Source: SZUA-442 sp963792405 (lineage in GTDB: Bacteria; Actinomycetota; Acidimicrobiia; Spongiisociales; UBA5794). From it: a stretch of DNA of 64,000 nt. Below are positions 17,087-24,603 of this stretch, one piece after another. The stretch is from contig CAWBVU010000005.1 in assembly GCA_963792405.1 (NCBI GenBank), positions 1 to 64,000 of the forward strand. The letters are read 5' to 3'. The first letter of the stretch is position 1. Every line of letters starts with the position of its first letter. A program made the position numbers and the translations under genes. A model generated the notes under the pieces. It ran no database searches, had not been told where the DNA came from, and saw nothing but the letters and a program-made list of their open reading frames with translations.

Positions 17087-17177
17087 GGTCACGGGGGCAC
17101 CGTACGAAACGAGGGATGAACGACGCGCTAATCGTCGGTAAACCCTGGGATAACCGGGAGGCACCGCGTGGGGCCAC

Positions 17178-17447
17178 TCATGGCTCGGGGCGTGCCCGGA
17201 TGACCCGGACCATCAGCTCGTCGAACGGGTCCGTTCCCGGGCCGGAGTAGGGCTCGACGCCTCGCTCGAGCATCTCGACCTCCATCGTGATGAGCGCCCG
17301 CGTCAGGGAGTCGCCGAGGTGCGGGGGAAGGGTCCCGACCACTCGGATGCAGCCACATTCCTCCATCTCGAATCGAACGCGGTCGAGCGCCTCCTCCAGG
17401 AGGTCGAGGGGCTCCCCGGCGACACATGCGGGCGTTCGATCTGCCAT
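17178..17447 (-). CDS. Small hypothetical protein, paralogue of the gene at 22279
   Basis: The protein has 89 residues. It shares with the 22279-22545 product the pattern AGEPLDxLEEALDR, then a C-G-C-I motif, then EMxERGxEPxSxPxxDPFxEL near the C terminus. There is no signal peptide or membrane segment. The two conserved cysteines in CGC could bind metal or be redox-active. The start is supported by the TACGTT box at leaderless spacing, which the paralogue also has. Function unknown. Confidence 0.65.
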   Translation of the reverse strand: MADRTPACVAGEPLDLLEEALDRVRFEMEECGCIRVVGTLPPHLGDSLTRALITMEVEMLERGVEPYSGPGTDPFDELMVRVIRARPEP

Positions 17448-17453
17448 GCGTCG

Positions 17454-17459
17454 AACGTA
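17454..17459 (-). promoter_or_regulatory. -10 box TACGTT of leaderless gene at 17447
   Basis: TACGTT is six bases upstream of ATG 17447; the same box and spacing precede the paralogue at 22545. Confidence 0.5.
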
Positions 17460-17622
17460 CCTCGAGGCAGTGACACGACACTCGGCCCCGGATCGAGAAC
17501 CTGTGGCCGACCGTCTTCGCTGGGTCGTGGGGTGGATCCGACCGTCGTCCGTCGCCGCGCCACGACACCGTGCACGACCTGGCCTCGACCACGAGGGTGC
17601 CCTCGGATGCATGGCGGACGTT

Positions 17623-18357
17623 TCAGGCGCCGAGGATCCCACCAAGCACCGTCAGGATCACGAACACCACCTGGAGTGCCAGGAACGAGGCGAGCACGAT
17701 GAGGACGACATTCACCAATCGGTGCGCCCGTCTCACGTCCGGCTTCCACTTGGCCTTGCCGATCCTGACGGCCGCCCTGTGACGTGTCGCGGCGAAGACG
17801 AGCCCCGCGAACGGGAGGACGAAGATCGTCACGGAGTGCAGGATCCCCATCAACAGCAGGAGGAGCCCGATCCGAGCGGCTTCCTCCTGGACGACGGCGG
17901 CGACACCGCCCGGACCGGTCCATGCCGGTTCGGGTTCGATCGGGATCGAGATCAGCACGAACCCTGCGAACACGAGGTAGTACGCGACGTCGAGCAGGGT
18001 GAGGAAGCGAGGGCCGGTGCCCACTCCGGTGCGGAAGACGTCGTCTGCGTAGATGCGTCCGAAGCGGCGGATCGCGGGCCCGACGACGATCACGATGGCG
18101 ACCTCGATGGCGACCGCCGCGCTGACGATCGACCACCACGGGAGCGAGGCGGCACCGGGCTGCGGATTCCACCACGCCGCGAGCCACACACCGATCACCG
18201 CGACGAATATGAGGACACCCGCTGCGATGGTGCGCAGCCTGCGTCGGTGCGCCCTGTCCTCGTCGATCGATCGCTGCACCTTGGCGAACAGGTCGCGGCT
18301 CGGTTCGTAGGTCTCCGTGGCGCGCATGGCGTCGCGGAGGCGTTGTTCGGTCGTCAT
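17623..18357 (-). CDS. Membrane protein coupled to sigma factor (possible anti-sigma or sensor)
   Basis: The protein has 244 residues. A soluble N-terminal head (about 1-40, MTTEQRLRDAMRATETYEP) is followed by hydrophobic segments near 43-62, 73-93, 118-140, 160-182 and 205-235. The ATG overlaps the stop of the sigma factor gene (ATGA), so it is co-translated. By position it should control the sigma factor, but no zinc anti-sigma motif is seen. The middle part (GPAIRRFGRIYADDVF, LLDVAYYLVFAGFVL) is clearly related to the 131-residue protein at 19579. Confidence 0.7.
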   Translation of the reverse strand: MTTEQRLRDAMRATETYEPSRDLFAKVQRSIDEDRAHRRRLRTIAAGVLIFVAVIGVWLAAWWNPQPGAASLPWWSIVSAAVAIEVAIVIVVGPAIRRFGRIYADDVFRTGVGTGPRFLTLLDVAYYLVFAGFVLISIPIEPEPAWTGPGGVAAVVQEEAARIGLLLLLMGILHSVTIFVLPFAGLVFAATRHRAAVRIGKAKWKPDVRRAHRLVNVVLIVLASFLALQVVFVILTVLGGILGA

Positions 18358-18887
18358 TGGAGGCCCTCCAGCCTGGTCTTGAGAGACGCCATCCCGCGCC
18401 GGCAGTGTGTCTTGACGGAGTTCCTGGAGATCCGAAGTGTCTCGGCGATCTCGGCCTCCGAGAGATCGAGGTAGTACCGCAGCACGAGGCAATCGCGCTG
18501 CCGACCCGGAAGGTCACGGAGGGCCTCGACGACCTCTCCCTGGTCCTCCCCGCGCACGATGCGGTCCTCGGGGGTGGGGACGCGCCCGCCGGTCGTCAAC
18601 GACCCCTGATGGCGGAGTGACATCATCCCCCTGCGATTGTGGTCCCGAGCGAGGTTGAGGACGATCGAACGCATGTAGGGCGCGGCCTTGGCAGGGTCGT
18701 TGATGCGATGGGCGCTGCGGTGCAGCCGGATGAACGCCTCCTGGACGATGTCCTCGGCCGCGGTGCGATCGTCCGTGAACAGCCGGGCAAGCCGAAGCAG
18801 TGGCACACCCTCGCGCTCGTAGAGGTCGGCAACGAGGGCATCTCGGTCGATCTCGACCGTCATCGGGGCGGCGACTTCACGTTCCAT
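18354..18887 (-). CDS. RNA polymerase sigma factor, SigE-type ECF
   Basis: The protein has 177 residues. Region 2 (LARLFTDDRTAAEDIVQEAFIRLH) and region 4 (LRDLPGRQRDCLVLRYYLDLSEAEIAETLRISRNSVKTHCRRG) are complete, with a short variable linker, as in group 4 (ECF) sigma-70 factors of the SigE type. An internal ATG at 18863 is an alternative start; no ribosome binding site decides between them. The membrane protein downstream overlaps by four bases and is the likely regulator. Confidence 0.88.
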   Translation of the reverse strand: MEREVAAPMTVEIDRDALVADLYEREGVPLLRLARLFTDDRTAAEDIVQEAFIRLHRSAHRINDPAKAAPYMRSIVLNLARDHNRRGMMSLRHQGSLTTGGRVPTPEDRIVRGEDQGEVVEALRDLPGRQRDCLVLRYYLDLSEAEIAETLRISRNSVKTHCRRGMASLKTRLEGLQ

Positions 18888-18978
18888 CGATGCTACAGAC
18901 GATCCCGGGCGCCGATCGGGTGACGAGAACCCCGGAGAGGGGGAGACACATGGCCGCCCCCTCTCCCGCCGTGCGATC

Positions 18979-19473
18979 TCAGTTCAGGTCCGCGCAGGCG
19001 ATCCGGATGCCGGTTCCCGGCTGGTGGATCACGATCGATTGGGCCTCGGGGCGTGCCCAGTGGCCGTGCGACGCCGCGCCCACGCCGTTGCCGCGCCGAT
19101 TCGTGTCGATCAGCGGCCAGATCTCGTTGACCGCGTCAACGGGACCGCCGACGACGTGCTGGTAGTGGCCGCCCCCGCCGGTGGCGCATGGCGCGTTGTG
19201 GACATGGGTGCCATAGGCCGTGGTCGGGTCGAGTCCCCTCACCATGACGCGGACGATGGTCCGTCCGTCGTCCCCCACGGGCAGCCTCACCATGACGGCG
19301 ACGCCCTCGATGTCGTACCCGGCCTGGGTGCCTGCGGCGGTGGTCCCGAAGCGACCTGTCGTCACCTCGGCGCCCGTCGCGTCTGCCTGGGCAGCAACCA
19401 TGAACACCGAGATCATGGCGACAACGGCCACCAGCACGATCTGCAGGCGGATTCTTCGTCTCGTCGCTTCCAT
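18979..19473 (-). CDS. Exported Cu/Zn superoxide dismutase-like protein
   Basis: The protein has 164 residues. An N-terminal hydrophobic signal (LQIVLVAVVAMISVFMVAAQADA) is followed by a SodC-like domain. Metal ligands are visible as HVH, GHYQH and ASHGHW, and a likely disulfide joins C in APCATGG to the terminal ACADL, as in Cu/Zn SOD. Spacing is looser than in classical SodC and the active-site arginine is not certain, so dismutase activity is inferred, not proven. Confidence 0.6.
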   Translation of the reverse strand: MEATRRRIRLQIVLVAVVAMISVFMVAAQADATGAEVTTGRFGTTAAGTQAGYDIEGVAVMVRLPVGDDGRTIVRVMVRGLDPTTAYGTHVHNAPCATGGGGHYQHVVGGPVDAVNEIWPLIDTNRRGNGVGAASHGHWARPEAQSIVIHQPGTGIRIACADLN

Positions 19474-19578
19474 CTGTGTCCTCCTTCGTGCCCGCGCGAG
19501 GCAGGCAGCGGTTCACCGGCGGTGTTGCCGGATCGGTTGCACGGTGGCGCTGGGGCGTGCGCCGGTTGGGGTGCCGCG

Positions 19579-19974
19579 TCAGGCGGCGTTGGCCTCGATG
19601 TCCTCGTCGAGGCTGACGTTGAGGGACAGGAGCCTGCCGATGATCGGCAGGGTGATGACGTTGAGGCCGTGGAGGAGGCCCATCAGGATGAGGAGGCCCG
19701 CCACCCGCACGGTCTCTGCCTGGAGCTGCGCCGCGTTGACGGTCTCCGCCCAATCCGTTGGCGGCTCGAACCTGATCGTCAGGAGGACGTACGCACCGAA
19801 GATGAGGTAGTACGCGACATCCATGAGCACGAGGTAGCTCTTGCCGGTCCGAGGGCTCGCAACGAACACGTCCGCGGCGTAGCTCTTGCCGTAGCGCTTG
19901 ATCAGGGGACCGAGCACCACGACGATCGCGACGAGGACCAGGGTCGTGACCAGCTCGAGGATCCACCATTCCAT
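19579..19974 (-). CDS. Small membrane protein related to the sigma-factor partner
   Basis: The protein has 131 residues and about three membrane segments (about 5-24, 50-68, 86-108). The stretch GPLIKRYGKSYAADVF and LMDVAYYLIFGAYVLL matches the middle of the 244-residue protein at 17623, but it lacks that protein's N-terminal head and C-terminal extension. GGAGAACGTC before the ATG acts as a ribosome binding site. This conserved family has no function I can name. Confidence 0.65.
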   Translation of the reverse strand: MEWWILELVTTLVLVAIVVVLGPLIKRYGKSYAADVFVASPRTGKSYLVLMDVAYYLIFGAYVLLTIRFEPPTDWAETVNAAQLQAETVRVAGLLILMGLLHGLNVITLPIIGRLLSLNVSLDEDIEANAA

Positions 19975-20089
19975 GACGTTCTCCGATCGCGTATCCGTTT
20001 CATCATGACAGACGGACGACGTCGACGATCGGGTGACACGAGATCGCGAGGTTCGGTGCGGTGGCCTCTGCCGACGTCGGCTGGAGGGC

Positions 20090-20998
20090 TCAGCCCTGCG
20101 ACTCGGTGGCGGGGATCAGCTCCCTGACCGCTCGTTCGAGGCCAGCGGCATCGGTGATGGGTGTCGCCCGCGGGAAGCTGGTCGTCAGGAAGTGCTGGGC
20201 ATACGGGAACACGGCAGCTTCGAACGGCTCGTCAGCGAGGTAGCCCGCCCCGAACGAGTTCCGCTCGACGGTGACGGCGTCGAGGGGGATCTCGAGGGCA
20301 CGTGCCATCTCCCCCGGTTCGAAGATGAGGCCGAAGGGCTCCGAGCCCTCGTCCATGACCCGGCCGCCGTAGTCGACGGACAGGTTGCCCTCGATCCACA
20401 GGCGCTGCTCCAGCGGGCGCATGGATGCCGCATCGAGGTCCATCGTGTAGGCGATCCGGTTCGGGCGTTCGGCGCTCTCCACGTCGACCACCACGTCACC
20501 TGCGAAGGTCGTGGTGACCACCGAATGGCGCGTCGTGGACCCGGAGAACCCCTGCCCCGGGTCGTAGCTGATCGTGTTCGACTCGTAGTCGACGATCACC
20601 CACGACATCATCCCCGTCCTCGTGTTCAAGGCGATGAGGTACAGCTCGACCCGTGTGCCCCAGAACACCGACGTGTGCACGTTGAACGCCCCCACGATGG
20701 CACACGGCTTGGGCGGCGCCCCGTCGAACATCGCTGCGGGGATCAACTCGTAGTGGGGTGGCAACAGCCTGGTGGCAGCGTTGGTGTCGGTGATCTCGTA
20801 GGTGAGGAACGAGCAGTACGGCTCGACGACGAAGCCGATGTACGGTTCGGCCCCCGGCGCGTGCTCGACGATCCACCGCTGCGCACCGACCGGCAGCTTG
20901 GCCAGCATCTCGGCGCGCTTGTAGAGCCCACCAACCGTCTTCGGGCTGACCAGCATCTCCGTCTGCTTCGTGAACCGGATCGCGTCCCTCTCGCCCAT
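20090..20998 (-). CDS. Conserved hypothetical protein, possible acetoacetate decarboxylase-like fold
   Basis: The protein has 302 residues, is soluble and has no signal peptide. Motifs include ATRLLPPHYELIPAAMF, a KPCAIVGAFNVHTSVFWGTRVELYLIAL core and SYDPGQGFSG. LLPP and the strand pattern around GTRVELY recall the acetoacetate decarboxylase superfamily, but I do not see a clear catalytic lysine, so a biosynthetic or transport role is open. GGAGG lies eight bases before the ATG. Confidence 0.6.
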   Translation of the reverse strand: MGERDAIRFTKQTEMLVSPKTVGGLYKRAEMLAKLPVGAQRWIVEHAPGAEPYIGFVVEPYCSFLTYEITDTNAATRLLPPHYELIPAAMFDGAPPKPCAIVGAFNVHTSVFWGTRVELYLIALNTRTGMMSWVIVDYESNTISYDPGQGFSGSTTRHSVVTTTFAGDVVVDVESAERPNRIAYTMDLDAASMRPLEQRLWIEGNLSVDYGGRVMDEGSEPFGLIFEPGEMARALEIPLDAVTVERNSFGAGYLADEPFEAAVFPYAQHFLTTSFPRATPITDAAGLERAVRELIPATESQG

Positions 20999-21425
20999 GT
21001 GGCCCTCCGTCGACGAGTGTACGAAGCCGCCACCCCCGGCGGTTGTCGTCCCGGCTCGGTCGGCAGGAACGGGTTGGCGGTTCCCGGGTCAGGTCAGGAC
21101 GAGGATCGGAACTCGCAAGGGCCGAGGGAGCCGACGATCCCGACGTGTGGCGTGCGGTGAACCCGAGGGCCACCGATCGCCCGCACGTCGAGGCGCTCGT
21201 CCAGTGACACCCCGATCGGTCACTCCAGCGAACCGACCCCGACAGCCTCGAGGTCGGCAACCTCCTCGAAGCATCCAAGGACACCGCCACCCGCCACAGG
21301 GCGAGTCCGCCGCTGATCGCCTTCAGCTGACGAGCTCGGTTGCCCCGATGCCCGGGGGCGAGACCCCGAGGTGAGCCGGGGTCGAGCCTCTTCAATGGGG
21401 GCGCTGGTTGTGGCATGGTCACGGA
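20999..21425. other. 427-base gap with no supported gene
   Basis: No frame has convincing codon bias or a recognisable domain. Short stop-free stretches (for example about 21115-21205 on the plus strand, DPDVWRAVNPRATDRPHVEALVQ) may be decayed coding sequence. AGTGAC and GTCACT (about 21201-21226) form an inverted repeat. The gap marks the probable left edge of the recombinase-containing island. Confidence 0.4.
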
Positions 21426-21662
21426 GTGGATGCACCCCAGCTCCGACGGATCAGTGTGCTGCTCCCGCCGCAGCTGGTCTCGATGGTCGATGTCGCAACG
21501 CCAACGCATCGGTCACGGTCCGTCGTAGTGGCTGAGGCACTCCAGCTGTGGCTGGAGGCCCGCGGGATCGAACCTCCGGGCGACTGGAGGGATCGGTGGA
21601 CGGTCTCGGGGAACGAACCACCTGACGACGTCAAGAACCACCCCAGCTTCGGGCATTCATGA
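21426..21662 (+). CDS. Ribbon-helix-helix-like small DNA-binding protein
   Basis: The protein has 78 residues from GTG 21426. LRRISVLLPPQLVSMVD followed by SRSVVVAEALQLWLE is the strand-helix-helix pattern of CopG/MetJ-type ribbon-helix-helix proteins (antitoxins and small regulators). No toxin gene overlaps it. Its 3' end overlaps the 3' end of the convergent recombinase gene by 32 bases. The start is uncertain; an in-frame ATG at 21408 is possible. Confidence 0.5.
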   Translation: MDAPQLRRISVLLPPQLVSMVDVATPTHRSRSVVVAEALQLWLEARGIEPPGDWRDRWTVSGNEPPDDVKNHPSFGHS

Positions 21663-22212
21663 ACTCGAGCACCTGCTTGGGTGCGATGTGGGAGAGGTAG
21701 GTGTCGGTGGTCTGGAGGCTGGCATGGCCGAGCTGGCGCTGGATCACCGGGATCGGGACCCCCTCCATGAGGAGCTCGTACGCCATCGTGTGGCGAAAGC
21801 CGTGTGGATGCACACGCTTGTCGATCCCGGCGGCGCGCGCCGAACGGGCAAGCATCTCGCCGACCATCGACCGGCTCATCGGGCGGCACTTCCGGGAGCA
21901 GAAGAGCGGCACGAGTGGAGGTGGCGCCAGCTGGTCACGGCGCACCTCGATCCATCGCTCGATATGGGGAGCCGCTCCGGGGTCGATGCCGACGGTGCGG
22001 CGGCGGTCCCCCTTGCCGTGGAGCACCGTGATCGAGCCGATCCCGAGGTCGACGTCCTTCGGCTGGAGCGCAAGCGCCTCCCCAACCCGCAGACCAGCGC
22101 GGTACAAGACGGTGATGATGGCCCGATCCCGGATCCCGACGACCGTGTCTGGACGCTGCGCCATGATCGCGAGGACCTCATCCGGCGTGAGGATCTCGGC
22201 AGGGAGGGTCAT
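21631..22212 (-). CDS. Tyrosine recombinase (XerC/D-like integrase), catalytic domain only
   Basis: The protein has 193 residues from ATG 22212 (AGAAGGG before it). The tyrosine recombinase set is complete: R42 (GLRVGEAL), K67 (LHGKGDRR), H137/R140 (HPHGFRHT), H163 (LGHAS) and nucleophile Y172 (TTDTYLSH). It lacks the N-terminal core-binding SAM-like domain of a full XerD (about 300 residues), so it is either truncated or a minimal solo recombinase. It sits at the left side of the defence-gene island. Confidence 0.8.
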   Translation of the reverse strand: MTLPAEILTPDEVLAIMAQRPDTVVGIRDRAIITVLYRAGLRVGEALALQPKDVDLGIGSITVLHGKGDRRRTVGIDPGAAPHIERWIEVRRDQLAPPPLVPLFCSRKCRPMSRSMVGEMLARSARAAGIDKRVHPHGFRHTMAYELLMEGVPIPVIQRQLGHASLQTTDTYLSHIAPKQVLEFMNARSWGGS

Positions 22213-22278
22213 GCCCTTCTGACCGGGTTCGACGCCGACTCCCGCTCCGGGAAATGCAGCCCTGGTGCGCATCAGGAG

Positions 22279-22545
22279 CTACCCGATGCGGGCCGTGACG
22301 ATGCGGAACAGCAGTTCCCCGAACGGATCCTGGTCCGGCGAGCTCCACGGCTCCATGCCGCGTTCGAACATCTCCATCTCGATCGTGCGTATGGCGCGGT
22401 CCACGGCTTCGTTCAGATCCGTTGGCAGCGCTGCGCGCGCCGAGATGCAGCCACAGGGCTCTATCTCGAGCTGCATCCGGTCGAGCGCTTCCTCGAGTAC
22501 GTCGAGTGGCTCACCTGCGACCACGGGGTTTGGTGAATCATCCAT
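22279..22545 (-). CDS. Small hypothetical protein, paralogue of the gene at 17178
   Basis: The protein has 88 residues and aligns along its whole length with the 17178-17447 product: AGEPLDVLEEALDR, CGCIS, EMEMFERGMEPWSSPDQDPFGELL. It starts at ATG 22545 behind a TACGTT box with six-base spacing, and even part of the sequence upstream of the box (a CGTGTCAC element) is shared with the 17.2 kb copy. It lies between the recombinase and fic. Confidence 0.65.
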   Translation of the reverse strand: MDDSPNPVVAGEPLDVLEEALDRMQLEIEPCGCISARAALPTDLNEAVDRAIRTIEMEMFERGMEPWSSPDQDPFGELLFRIVTARIG

Positions 22546-22551
22546 CGCTCG

Positions 22552-22557
22552 AACGTA
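22552..22557 (-). promoter_or_regulatory. -10 box TACGTT of leaderless gene at 22545
   Basis: TACGTT is six bases upstream of ATG 22545, matching the paralogue at 17454-17459. Confidence 0.5.
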
Positions 22558-22662
22558 TCTCGCCGCTGTGACACGGGAGGTCGGGCGCCTTGGGACGCCC
22601 TGCACCGTCTGGTGAGAAGAGACGGGTTGAACCCGCACCACCACACACGGGAGGACAACTAC

Positions 22663-22712
22663 CTTGACATTCCCTCCCGATTTGTCAAGATAGAATAAGC
22701 GAATCTTGACAA
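22663..22712 (+). promoter_or_regulatory. fic promoter/operator with three CTTGACA half-sites
   Basis: CTTGACA occurs forward at 22663, inverted (TGTCAAG) at 22683 and forward again at 22705. TTGTCAAGAT (22682-22691) and ATCTTGACAA (22703-22712) form a perfect ten-base palindrome with an 11-base spacer. TAGAAT (22691-22696) is the best -10 box and lies inside the palindrome. The stretch is A+T-rich compared with its surroundings. Confidence 0.65.
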
Positions 22713-22723
22713 AAGGACTCCGG

Positions 22724-23854
22724 ATGCCACGCCGCACCTGGACGGACCAGCTCGGTCGCACGTACGACTACGAGCCATACGATGCCACACCGATCGCGGC
22801 CATGGAGGTCACGTTGTCCGAGGCCAGTGCCTTTGCGGTGGCCAGGGCGTCACAGGCGATTGGAAGGGCACCTTCACTTGCGCTGGCCGGAACCGCATCC
22901 GTGATCTTCCGATCCGAGGCGAGTGCCTCATCGATCATCGAGGATCTCACCGTCGGGCCGCGGCGCATACTCGAGGCGCAAGTCGCTGATCCGGGCGAAC
23001 TCCGGGACCCCATCGCCGAGCGCATCGTCGGCAACCTCGAAGGGCTACGGGATGCCCTGGAGACACCGTATCCGGCGAGTATCGACGACATCCTTCGATG
23101 GCACCGGACGCTCCTGGAGGGGCACCCACGCATGCGCGTGCCCGAAGTGGGGCACCTTCGGACCGCCCAGAACTGGATCGGAGGCGATGGGTTCGGCCCA
23201 CGCAACGCCGAGTTCATCCCTCCCCCTCCGGACCAGGTGCGAGCGTTGTTGCGAGACCTCCTCGAGTACCTCCAGCGCACCGATGTGGCGCCCGTGGTTC
23301 AGGCGCTCATCGCACACGCGAGGTTCGAGGTGATCCACCCCTTCACCGACGGCAACGGCCGCGTCGGCCGCATGCTTCTCCAGCACGTGCTCACGCACCA
23401 AGCGGGCACATCCACTCCGATCCCCGTGTCCGTGCCGTGGAGCCGCAACAAGGACCACTACATCGAGGGACTACGTCGATTCCAAGAAGGCAACATTGAT
23501 CCGTGGATCGAGTTCGGCGCCACCTCGCTCGTCGCGGCAATTGGCTGGGCCACGTCTGCACAGGGCCGCGTGGCCACCCTTCTCGACCACCTCCGGTCCC
23601 GCAGCACGACGCGGGCCGGCTCCGCCGCCTCACGGATCATCGACGACCTCGCAGAACATCCTCTCGTCGACACAACCACCGTTGCCAGCCGGTACGACGT
23701 CTCCAGGCAAGCCGCGAACGAAGCGCTCCGACGACTGCGGTCAGCGGGTGTCCTCACCGAGCGCTCCTTCTCCCGACGGACGAAGGGACGGCCACGAACG
23801 ATGTATGGAAGCACCGAGCTCATCGACCTTCTTGGAGCGATCGTCACGGAGTAG
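22724..23854 (+). CDS. Fic family protein (AMP-transferase type) with C-terminal winged helix
   Basis: The protein has 376 residues. The Fic motif HPFTDGNGRVGR is complete at about 205-216, with the catalytic His first. An upstream SSIIED (69-74) resembles the inhibitory S-x-x-x-E helix of self-inhibited Fic proteins. The C-terminal 80 residues look like a DNA-binding winged helix (VASRYDVSRQAANEALRRLRSAG), so the protein may repress its own promoter. The start at ATG 22724 follows AAGGAC. It is likely a toxin or modifier that transfers AMP to a target hydroxyl. Confidence 0.85.
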   Translation: MPRRTWTDQLGRTYDYEPYDATPIAAMEVTLSEASAFAVARASQAIGRAPSLALAGTASVIFRSEASASSIIEDLTVGPRRILEAQVADPGELRDPIAERIVGNLEGLRDALETPYPASIDDILRWHRTLLEGHPRMRVPEVGHLRTAQNWIGGDGFGPRNAEFIPPPPDQVRALLRDLLEYLQRTDVAPVVQALIAHARFEVIHPFTDGNGRVGRMLLQHVLTHQAGTSTPIPVSVPWSRNKDHYIEGLRRFQEGNIDPWIEFGATSLVAAIGWATSAQGRVATLLDHLRSRSTTRAGSAASRIIDDLAEHPLVDTTTVASRYDVSRQAANEALRRLRSAGVLTERSFSRRTKGRPRTMYGSTELIDLLGAIVTE

Positions 23855-23957
23855 CAGATTCTCTGGCTTCAGTCTGAATGGAACCAGGAGCCAATCGCTG
23901 CCCGCGCCGTCGATGTGGAAGGGACGGGCTGCGCAGTACAGAACGTTTCACAGGTTT

Positions 23958-23988
23958 TTCTATACAGGTCTAGCCTATGTGTATAGAA
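23958..23988 (+). promoter_or_regulatory. Operator palindrome upstream of abiEi
   Basis: TTCTATACA (23958-23966) and TGTATAGAA (23980-23988) form a perfect nine-base inverted repeat with a 13-base spacer. Its right arm overlaps a TATAGA/TAGAAT -10 candidate. AbiEi antitoxins are known to bind inverted repeats at their own promoter, so this is the expected site. Confidence 0.65.
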
Positions 23989-24012
23989 TAACCAACGAAA
24001 CTGAGCTGAGGA

Positions 24013-24603
24013 ATGGCCCGCCCTCCCGACAACACGCTACCCGACCATCTTCCCGACATCTTTCGATGGTCTGACGCACGAGACCACGGCCTGACTGATG
24101 CGCGACTGGCGAGGCTGGAGACCGACGGGATCATCGAGAAGCTCGACCCTGGCTTGTACGCGAGGTCTGGTGCAGTCACCGAGGACCTCGCACTCGCGTT
24201 CGAGAAGGCGGGCGATCGTGCAACTCTCTGCCTGGCTTCCGCCCTGTCTCGGGCGGATCTCATCGACGAAATACCGGCACTCATCCACGTGGCATTGCCA
24301 CGGGGAACGCACCAGCCGTGGACATCGCTGCCCATTCGATGGCACTCGTTCAACGCCGAAACCTTCGACCTCGGCAGACTGCCGCGATCGCCAGACAGCG
24401 GCTTGGAGATCGGCATGTACTCGCCAGAGCGGTCGATATGCGACGCCTACCGGATGCGACACACGCAAGGCGAACTCGGGCGGACGGCACTTCGATCCTG
24501 GGTTCGGTCGTCATCGGCCCAACCTTCGAAGCTGCTCTCGATGGCCCGGCATTTTCCCAAGGCCGAACGGGCGATCCGACGAGACCTCGAGATCCTCCTT
24601 TGA
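24013..24603 (+). CDS. abiEi: AbiEi-type antitoxin / transcriptional regulator
   Basis: The protein has 196 residues. An N-terminal winged-helix-like domain (DIFRWSDARDHGLTDARLARLETDG, then IEKLDPGLYAR) and a C-terminal domain typical of AbiEi (PIRWHSF, YSPERSICDAYRMRH) are present. In type IV systems AbiEi antagonises AbiEii without binding it and represses the operon. The stop overlaps the abiEii start (TGATG). A GAGG ribosome binding site is seen. Confidence 0.82.
   Translation: MARPPDNTLPDHLPDIFRWSDARDHGLTDARLARLETDGIIEKLDPGLYARSGAVTEDLALAFEKAGDRATLCLASALSRADLIDEIPALIHVALPRGTHQPWTSLPIRWHSFNAETFDLGRLPRSPDSGLEIGMYSPERSICDAYRMRHTQGELGRTALRSWVRSSSAQPSKLLSMARHFPKAERAIRRDLEILL

Noticed and set aside
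15122..17119. Plus-strand 665-residue Arg/His-rich frame
   Set aside because: Antisense shadow of the repeated cupredoxin gene; its apparent repeats come from the 312-bp DNA repeat.
20999..21425. Possible attachment-site duplication between the recombinase edge and 38.3 kb
   Set aside because: By eye I found no identical direct repeat longer than chance at both edges.
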